Assembly: GCA_016932375.1 (NCBI GenBank)
Contig: JAFGDA010000070.1
Location: forward strand, 1-20,033
Direction of reading: 5' to 3'
Length of the DNA: 20,033 bases
Origin: Actinomycetota bacterium
GTDB taxonomy: Bacteria; Actinomycetota; Humimicrobiia; Humimicrobiales; Humimicrobiaceae
Made by a program: the position numbers and the translations under genes. Shown here piece after piece: positions 14,992 through 20,033 of the stretch. How positions within the stretch are numbered: the stretch's first letter is position 1; every line of letters starts with the position of its first letter. The notes beneath the pieces are model-generated. The model was not told where the DNA came from. It ran no database searches and worked only from the letters and a program-made list of their open reading frames with translations.

Positions 14992-15915
14992 ATGATAAAG
15001 GTCGCAAACCTTACAAAAAGATTTAAAACTGTCACTGCAGTTGAAGATATATCCTTTAATATTGGTGAAAGTGAGATATTTGCTTTCCTCGGTCCAAACG
15101 GCGCAGGAAAGACCACCACGATAAGGATGCTTTCAACCCTGATTTCCCCGACTTCAGGCCAGGTAACCATAGATGGTAAAAATCCTGCAGATGATGGAGA
15201 TTACATAAGGTCTATCATCGGGCTGCTTACCGAGACCCCTGGCATGTATGAAAAAATATCGGCTTATGACAACCTTGATTACTACGCCAGCTTTTATGAT
15301 ATCCCTGCTCAAAGAAGAAGGCACAACATAGAGAAATACCTGAAGATGTTCGATCTCTGGAAAAGAAAAGATGACCCTGCCGGCACTTATTCTAAAGGAA
15401 TGAAGCAGAAACTTGCCCTCTCAAGAGCGCTTGTCCATGAACCAAGGATCCTTTTCCTGGATGAGCCAACGGCAGGACTTGACCCTGAGAGCGCCCATAT
15501 GGTAAGACAATTTATCGATAGCCTCAAACATGAAAATACAACAGTGTTTTTAAGTACCCATAACCTTGAGGAAGCTTCAGGGCTTTCTGACAGGGTATGT
15601 ATAATCAAAAAGAAAATAATAAGGATTGCTTCCCTCGCGGAACTTCAGGGCAGCAGCAAGAGCAAAAGAATGGAAATCGTATTCAGTGACGGAGCATCAA
15701 AATTTTTAACATTGCTTGAAAAGATAAAACAGGTTAGCAGTGTAGAGATCCGTGACAACAGGGCATTTCTTGTCGTAGATGAGCCCCATCAATCCAATCC
15801 TTTTATAATAAGGAGCCTTGTGGAAAAAGGTGCTGATATACTTTATGTAAATGAAATAAAGGCAAGCCTTGAAGAAATCTACCTCGGACTAATAAAGGAT
15901 GAGGAAACAAGATAA
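14992..15915 (+). CDS. ABC-2 type exporter, ATP-binding subunit
   Basis: A 307-residue ABC ATPase that should couple ATP hydrolysis to export by the permease encoded 5 bp downstream. Walker A is GPNGAGKT (34-41), the signature is YSKGMKQK (133-140), Walker B is ILFLDEPTAGLD (153-164) and the switch histidine is His190 (LSTHNLEEA). The Q-loop region reads LLTETPGMYEKIS, with Thr-Glu in place of the usual Gln, seen in part of the NatA-like subfamily. A C-terminal tail of about 90 residues follows the nucleotide-binding domain, typical of the CcmA/NatA group. The substrate cannot be predicted; the group includes Na+, drug and antibiotic exporters. No Shine-Dalgarno precedes the ATG, and a -10-like box 7 bases upstream suggests a leaderless message. 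Confidence 0.92.
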   Translation: MIKVANLTKRFKTVTAVEDISFNIGESEIFAFLGPNGAGKTTTIRMLSTLISPTSGQVTIDGKNPADDGDYIRSIIGLLTETPGMYEKISAYDNLDYYASFYDIPAQRRRHNIEKYLKMFDLWKRKDDPAGTYSKGMKQKLALSRALVHEPRILFLDEPTAGLDPESAHMVRQFIDSLKHENTTVFLSTHNLEEASGLSDRVCIIKKKIIRIASLAELQGSSKSKRMEIVFSDGASKFLTLLEKIKQVSSVEIRDNRAFLVVDEPHQSNPFIIRSLVEKGADILYVNEIKASLEEIYLGLIKDEETR

Positions 15916-15920
15916 CGGAT

Positions 15921-16709
15921 ATGAAGAATTCACTGACAATCTTTAAAAAAGAGATAAAAGAAGTAATCAGGAACAAGAACATATGGCTCCCCGTACTTAT
16001 AGTAACCATTATTTTCTCTATCGCAATGCCTGCCGCAATGATCCTGGGGAGCAATGCAATACTTAAAGACCCAGACACTGTAAATTTCATAAACAGGATG
16101 TTCGGCGATGTCGATAACCCTATGAGAGTGCTCATGGATTTTATGATAAAACAGTTAATTATTTTCCTGCTCATGATACCTGCCATGGTCCCTTCGCTTA
16201 TCGCTCCCGCATCGATACTCATGGAAAAGGAAAACAATACCCTTGAGCCTCTTCTTGCCACCCCGCTTAAGACTCCTGAATTGCTGCTGGGAAAGGCAAT
16301 GACTGCATTTATTCCGGCTTTTGCCCTTTCTACAATAAGTTTCCTGATGCTTACCCTGGTCGTTGATGTGGCCTCATATATAAAGCTTGGCTTTGCCCCT
16401 CTTCCCACTCCTGAGTGGCTTATAGTGGCATTTGTCTTAAGTCCCATACTTTCGTTTATACTTACAATGGCAAGTGTCATTGTAAGTTCGAGGTCCACTG
16501 ATATAAGGTCCGCCCAGGGCATAGGCGCAGTGGTCATATTCCCCATATACCTTATAATAGGCCTGCAGCTGGCCGGATTTTTTATGCTCAATATAACCTA
16601 CCTGCTGGTGGGCTGCCTGGTACTGCTTGCAGTCTGTCCCCTGCTCCTGAGGCTGGCCGTAAGGATATTTGACCGTGAGAACATCCTCACAAACTGGAAG
16701 ATGAAATAG
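15921..16709 (+). CDS. ABC-2 type exporter, membrane permease subunit
   Basis: A 262-residue integral membrane protein, the partner of the ATPase that ends 5 bp upstream. The N-terminal cytoplasmic helix KKEIKEVIRNKNIWLPV precedes the first membrane span (about 17-40). The sequence LMEKENNTLEPLLATPLKTPELLLGKA (about 100-126) is the conserved cytoplasmic motif of NatB-like ABC-2 permeases. About five further hydrophobic spans are seen at roughly 74-97, 126-149, 165-189, 198-220 and 222-245. The short extracytoplasmic loop after the first span (near 41-70) carries no large domain, unlike the long-loop NatB proteins. Translation is probably coupled to the ATPase gene because the ATG has no good site of its own. 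Substrate unknown. Confidence 0.9.
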   Translation: MKNSLTIFKKEIKEVIRNKNIWLPVLIVTIIFSIAMPAAMILGSNAILKDPDTVNFINRMFGDVDNPMRVLMDFMIKQLIIFLLMIPAMVPSLIAPASILMEKENNTLEPLLATPLKTPELLLGKAMTAFIPAFALSTISFLMLTLVVDVASYIKLGFAPLPTPEWLIVAFVLSPILSFILTMASVIVSSRSTDIRSAQGIGAVVIFPIYLIIGLQLAGFFMLNITYLLVGCLVLLAVCPLLLRLAVRIFDRENILTNWKMK

Positions 16710-16809
16710 CTCAGGGCACGATGTACAAACCTTAGAAAAAGAACCAGGTGCCGGAGAGTATTATTACAGAAGTTCTTCCCGGAGATAAACCGGCAATCCA
16801 GCAAGAAAT

Positions 16810-17496
16810 TCAGTCGCTATAACCCGGAAAATAATCTACGTCAATATTATCTTTATCAATATTCATATTCAATAGAACACTCTTGATATTTTTAACCATT
16901 CCCATTGGGCCTGATACATAATAGTATATACCGTTATAAACATCATCTGTATTCCGTCTTATAACTTCCTTATCTATGAGCTGTGGCTCTATAACATAAT
17001 TTACTTTTAGCCATTTGTTTCCGCTTTCGAGCCTATCCAAAGTATCCTTAAATATAACATCCGCATTTTTATTTCCGTAGATTAATTTTATATCAGGTTC
17101 AATTCCTTTATAGGCAAAATCAAGAAGCATGGCCCTGTAAGGGGTTATGCCTATGCCCCCGGCAATTAAAATGTACTTCTTGTAAGGATCCTTTATGATA
17201 AAGTTTCCTTTGATACCGAATGCTTCAATGCTATTGCCAGGTTCAAGATCATAAAGTGCTTTTTTAAAGGTACTACCTTTTTCAAAATCAAACTTTGTCG
17301 TAAGCCTTATAACTTTTTCATCCGGTGCTGATGCTATTGTAAAATGCCTTTCTGTGCCTCTATTATCAGGGTTTTTATGAGGTATCCTGAAAAAAATAAA
17401 CTGGCCTGCTTCCCATGATACTTCTTCGTCTGGCTTGAAAATAAATGAAAAAGTTTCCTCAGACTCTTTTATTTTTTTTAGTAATTCAACTTGCAT
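16810..17496 (-). CDS. FAD/NAD(P)-binding reductase domain protein (ferredoxin-NADP reductase-like)
   Basis: A 228-residue cytoplasmic flavoprotein consisting only of the FAD domain and the NAD(P) domain of the ferredoxin-NADP reductase superfamily. Seen: GQFIFFRIP (31-39), the FAD motif RHFTIASAP (50-58), a GSTFKKALYDLEPGNSIEAFGIKGNF segment, the nucleotide-binding GGIGITPYRAM (113-123), YGNK, and YYVSGPMGMVKNIKSVL near 192-208. It lacks a fused [2Fe-2S] or haem domain, so its electron partner is a separate protein not in the window. It lies 114 bp downstream of feoB on the same strand, so it could be a ferric/flavin reductase linked to iron supply, but it may have its own promoter and the link is inference. 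No clear Shine-Dalgarno precedes the ATG. Confidence 0.88.
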   Translation of the reverse strand: MQVELLKKIKESEETFSFIFKPDEEVSWEAGQFIFFRIPHKNPDNRGTERHFTIASAPDEKVIRLTTKFDFEKGSTFKKALYDLEPGNSIEAFGIKGNFIIKDPYKKYILIAGGIGITPYRAMLLDFAYKGIEPDIKLIYGNKNADVIFKDTLDRLESGNKWLKVNYVIEPQLIDKEVIRRNTDDVYNGIYYYVSGPMGMVKNIKSVLLNMNIDKDNIDVDYFPGYSD

Positions 17497-17530
17497 GAAA
17501 ATACAGTCAATGAAATTGCCAGTTAGTTAA

Positions 17531-17536
17531 ATTATA
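17531..17536 (-). promoter_or_regulatory. Candidate -10 box for the FAD/NAD(P) reductase gene
   Basis: A perfect TATAAT on the minus strand lies 34 bp before the ATG at 17496. I see no convincing -35 at 16-18 bp. If real, the reductase gene is transcribed separately from feoAB. Confidence 0.3.
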
Positions 17537-17610
17537 TCAAAGTTGCTGACTTATTGCCTTAATGAAAAGAATGCCGGATTTTTATGCTACTTAATATATG
17601 GCTTCATGAA

Positions 17611-19761
17611 TTATATAAAGAGCCTCCCGACCTGGTATACTATAAGGGCCACAGTCCATGCAAGGGCCAGGGTATAACCCATCTGGAACAGCATTTCTTT
17701 TGTACCTGCTTCTTTCCTGAAAACTGCCATACTTGCCATGCATGGGAAATACAGTAAAACAAAAAGCATGAAGTTGTACCCGACAAGCGGGTGGTAGCTG
17801 TCGGCCAGTACCTCCTGGAGGTTTCCCGATTGTTCATCAGCTTCCTGTATGCTGAAAAGGGTTCCCATTGTGGATACAATAACTTCCTTGGCTGCCACAC
17901 CTGCCAGTATGGCTATTACCATTTTCCAGTCAAAACCCAGTGGCCTGAATACAGGTTCCAGGAATTTTCCTATCCTCCCCGCCGCTGAATATTCCAACCT
18001 TTCCATTGCCATCCTGCTTTCTATGGCCGATATGGTCTCCTCATATCCTGGCTGGCTTATTTGCCCGGATTCAAGTGCAATTTCAGCCCCGGCTATCTGG
18101 GCCTGATAGTCCTGGCTGTATTCATTGCCTATCATAGGAAAAGTAAAAAGCGCCCACATCAGGACCGATATTGCCAGGATTACGGTACCTGCTTTTTTTA
18201 TATACATCCAGGTACGCTCCCATGTATGGATAAATATACCCTTTAATGTAGGTATCCTGTAGGGAGGAAGCTCCATTACAAAAGGCTCGGATTCTCCCCT
18301 GAACCTGGTGGCGCGCAGTACCCTTGCCATGATAACAGCAAATATTATACCGATAAAATAAAGTGAAAATATTACGTTTCCGGCAATGGCAGGAAAAAAT
18401 GCCCCTGCTATAAGTATGTATACAGGAAGCCTTGCCCCGCAGCTGCAGAAAGTATTTATATGCATTGTCACAAGACGGTCTTTCCTGTTTTCGAGGATCC
18501 TTGAGCCCATGTATGCAGGAACAGTGCACCCGAAGCCTATAATCATGGGAATGAATGACTTACCATGCAGGCCGATCTTATGCATTATCCTGTCCATGAC
18601 AAAAGCCGCCCTCGCCATATACCCGGAGTCCTCCAGCAGGGCTATCATAAAAAACAGTAGCATAATATTGGGAGTAAAGATTATGACTCCTCCCACTCCC
18701 CCAATTATTCCATCAACAATCAGTGACTGTATAAAACCTTCAGGTATGACCGAAGTTAAAAAAGTACTTAATTTTTCAAACCCAAACTCTATCCAGCCCA
18801 TCGGATATTTACCAAGGCTGAATACAAACTGGAACATAAGCCAGATTATAACTGCAAATATGGGTATTCCAATAATCCGGTTTGTCAGTATTACATCAAT
18901 TTTTTCTGTGACATCCACATTTTTTATGTCGGTTTCTTCATAGGACTCCCTCAGGGCACCTCTTATAAAACCGTACCTTCCGGCAGCAATTATCACCTCA
19001 GGGGAATCCCTTAAAATATCATTCATATGATTTATTGAATCCTGGACCATACTGTCTATATCCGTATATCCGCTTTTCAATAGTTTTTTTAGATTTTTAA
19101 TCACTTCCTCATCCTGCTCAAGAAGCTTAACTGCTATCCACCGCTGGTAATATTTTTCAGGTAAAGTGTAATTTTCATTCAGTATGGCCACAAGTTTTGT
19201 TATCTCTTCTTCAGCCTCTTCACCATATTTTACGTCAACATGTTTCAACTCACCTTTTAATCCTACTTCAAGTATCGCTTCAAGGAGCTCGTCGATCCCT
19301 TTCCCTTTCGAACCCACTGTCTCAACAACAGGCATCCCCAGCAATTTTGATAAAAGACCTGTATTTATTTTTTTCCCTTCTTTTCTTGCAATGTCGGTCA
19401 TATTAAGGGCCATTACTATTGGGAGATCAAGCTCTATAAGCTGTGTGGTAAGGTAGAGATTTCTTTCAAGGCTGGAAGAGTCGACAATGTCCACCACTAC
19501 ATCCGGTTTCCTGTCAATTATGTAGTTTCTTGCAACTATCTCTTCCTGGGAAAAGGCCGTCAGGCTGTAGGTGCCGGGCAGGTCAGTGATATTGATCTTG
19601 TAACCCTTATAAGTTATCCCGCCGGATTTCTTTTCGACAGTTACACCAGGGTAGTTGCCGACATGCTGGCGCAAGCCTGTAAGTTCGTTAAAGATAGTGG
19701 TCTTGCCTGAGTTTGGATTTCCTGCAATTACTATGTTTAATTCTTTTTTTTCCGGGATCAT
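17611..19761 (-). CDS. feoB: Ferrous iron transporter FeoB
   Basis: A 716-residue Fe2+ uptake protein with an N-terminal cytoplasmic G domain and a C-terminal membrane domain. G motifs: G1 GNPNSGKTT (14-22), G3 DLPGTYSLTAFSQEE (60-74), G4 NMTD (120-123) and G5 near VGSKGKG (149-155). The helical spacer follows to about residue 290. Membrane core landmarks include FTPNIMLLFFMIALLEDSGYMARAAF, GCTVPAYMGSRIL, the FCSCGARLPVYILI Gate segment, and LAGVAAKEVIVSTMGTLF in the second half. Length is near the family norm (about 700-770). The frame is open to 19905, but that extension overlaps feoA in another phase; ATG 19761, immediately before the G domain and 2 bp past the feoA stop, is the sensible start. 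Expression under iron/anaerobic control is usual for the family, but no Fur or FNR site is visible here. Confidence 0.95.
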   Translation of the reverse strand: MIPEKKELNIVIAGNPNSGKTTIFNELTGLRQHVGNYPGVTVEKKSGGITYKGYKINITDLPGTYSLTAFSQEEIVARNYIIDRKPDVVVDIVDSSSLERNLYLTTQLIELDLPIVMALNMTDIARKEGKKINTGLLSKLLGMPVVETVGSKGKGIDELLEAILEVGLKGELKHVDVKYGEEAEEEITKLVAILNENYTLPEKYYQRWIAVKLLEQDEEVIKNLKKLLKSGYTDIDSMVQDSINHMNDILRDSPEVIIAAGRYGFIRGALRESYEETDIKNVDVTEKIDVILTNRIIGIPIFAVIIWLMFQFVFSLGKYPMGWIEFGFEKLSTFLTSVIPEGFIQSLIVDGIIGGVGGVIIFTPNIMLLFFMIALLEDSGYMARAAFVMDRIMHKIGLHGKSFIPMIIGFGCTVPAYMGSRILENRKDRLVTMHINTFCSCGARLPVYILIAGAFFPAIAGNVIFSLYFIGIIFAVIMARVLRATRFRGESEPFVMELPPYRIPTLKGIFIHTWERTWMYIKKAGTVILAISVLMWALFTFPMIGNEYSQDYQAQIAGAEIALESGQISQPGYEETISAIESRMAMERLEYSAAGRIGKFLEPVFRPLGFDWKMVIAILAGVAAKEVIVSTMGTLFSIQEADEQSGNLQEVLADSYHPLVGYNFMLFVLLYFPCMASMAVFRKEAGTKEMLFQMGYTLALAWTVALIVYQVGRLFI

Positions 19762-19763
19762 TT

Positions 19764-20003
19764 TTATAGTTCTTCTATTATTATCCTGTCTGCCATTCCC
19801 CTGCCTACTGCAAATTTGGTACCTTTTACAGTTATACAGGAGGGGCCTCCTATTGAAGCTGAATATACATTTAATATCTCTCCGGGCATAAGTCCCATTG
19901 CGCATAAACGGGCATTCATCCGGCAGCCACCTGTTACTTTCTTAATACGGTATCGTCTCCCCGGCCTGGCATCAGCAAGGGTAAGAAATCCCCTGGCTGG
20001 CAT
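19764..20003 (-). CDS. feoA: Ferrous iron transport accessory protein FeoA
   Basis: A 79-residue SH3-like FeoA-domain protein that acts with FeoB at the cytoplasmic membrane face. Seen: LTLADARPGRRYRIKKVTGG (the domain's opening strands), NARLCAMGLMPGEILNVYSAS and the closing segment ITVKGTKFAVGRGMADRIIIEEL. The start at 20003 is chosen because GGAAGGG lies 5 bases upstream and the resulting length fits the family; an earlier in-frame ATG at 20027 would add eight residues and its leader is cut by the window end. The stop lies 2 bp before the feoB ATG, so the two are co-translated. A further feoA copy or a DtxR-type regulator upstream would be outside the window. Confidence 0.9.
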   Translation of the reverse strand: MPARGFLTLADARPGRRYRIKKVTGGCRMNARLCAMGLMPGEILNVYSASIGGPSCITVKGTKFAVGRGMADRIIIEEL

Positions 20004-20008
20004 TAAAA

Positions 20009-20015
20009 CCCTTCC
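20009..20015 (-). promoter_or_regulatory. Shine-Dalgarno that decides the feoA start
   Basis: GGAAGGG on the minus strand, 5 bases before ATG 20003, favours this codon over the ATG at 20027. Confidence 0.6.
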
Positions 20016-20033
20016 AGGTCCAAACATACCGCC

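Noticed and set aside
15803..16591. Minus-strand open frame of 262 codons opposite the ABC permease
   Set aside because: It mirrors the permease gene, lacks family motifs, and its composition is that of an antisense shadow; the plus-strand frame has clear membrane spans and the EKENNTLEPLLATP motif.
16749..16795. TGCCGG/CCGGCA inverted repeat between the convergent permease and reductase genes
   Set aside because: The arms are only 6 bp and about 35 bp apart, with no T-run; insufficient for a terminator call.
18386..18943. Plus-strand open frame of 185 codons opposite feoB
   Set aside because: It is a shadow of the FeoB membrane core; the protein shows no independent signal.
1..20033. CRISPR array, tRNA, rRNA or phage/defence module
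   Set aside because: No spaced direct-repeat array, cloverleaf-like sequence, rRNA core or integrase/defence gene was seen; the gaps are short and A/T-rich.

Overview
The window is a compact stretch of bacterial chromosome, moderately AT-rich by eye, with heavy use of ATA (Ile) and AGG/AGA (Arg) codons. It holds seventeen protein-coding genes, no RNA genes and no recognisable CRISPR array. The content suggests an anaerobe: an Fe-S 2-hydroxyacyl-CoA dehydratase-type system with its ATP-driven activase, and FeoAB ferrous-iron uptake. A GerMN-domain lipoprotein points towards a Firmicutes- or Actinomycetota-like lineage, but this is inference and I cannot name a genus.

Layout. (1) 1-93: left edge with two near-identical ~20-bp direct repeats, perhaps the end of something cut by the window. 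(2) 94-3680, minus strand: nicotinamidase, a nicotinate phosphoribosyltransferase with a C-terminal zinc knuckle, a histidine phosphatase and an MscS channel. The first two form the NAD salvage pair (nicotinamide to nicotinate to NaMN). (3) 3855-7945, plus strand: a GerMN lipoprotein, two dissimilar 2-hydroxyacyl-CoA dehydratase-family subunits and an acyl-CoA dehydratase activase. This is the least explained part of the window, because no CoA-transferase, dehydrogenase or other substrate-defining gene accompanies it. (4) 8072-10627, minus: an 851-residue DHH-CBS-CBS-tRNA nucleotidyltransferase fusion. (5) 10782-11315, minus: a small nitroreductase. (6) 11450-14830, minus: pabA-pabB-pabC, a complete set for making p-aminobenzoate from chorismate. 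PabB carries the diagnostic PIKGT motif and has unusual hydrophilic insertions. (7) 14992-16709, plus: a two-gene ABC-2 type exporter whose first gene may be leaderless. (8) 16810-20003, minus: feoA-feoB, followed after about 110 bp by a flavin/NAD(P)-binding reductase domain protein that may or may not be linked to iron.

The main regions are separated by strand switches or short gaps, and no gap exceeds 300 bases. Several starts were moved from the longest reading frame on the basis of Shine-Dalgarno positions (GerMN lipoprotein, activase, nitroreductase, feoA, feoB). No entirely new system is proven here. The strongest candidate for follow-up is the orphan dehydratase/activase cluster with asymmetric cysteine sets.
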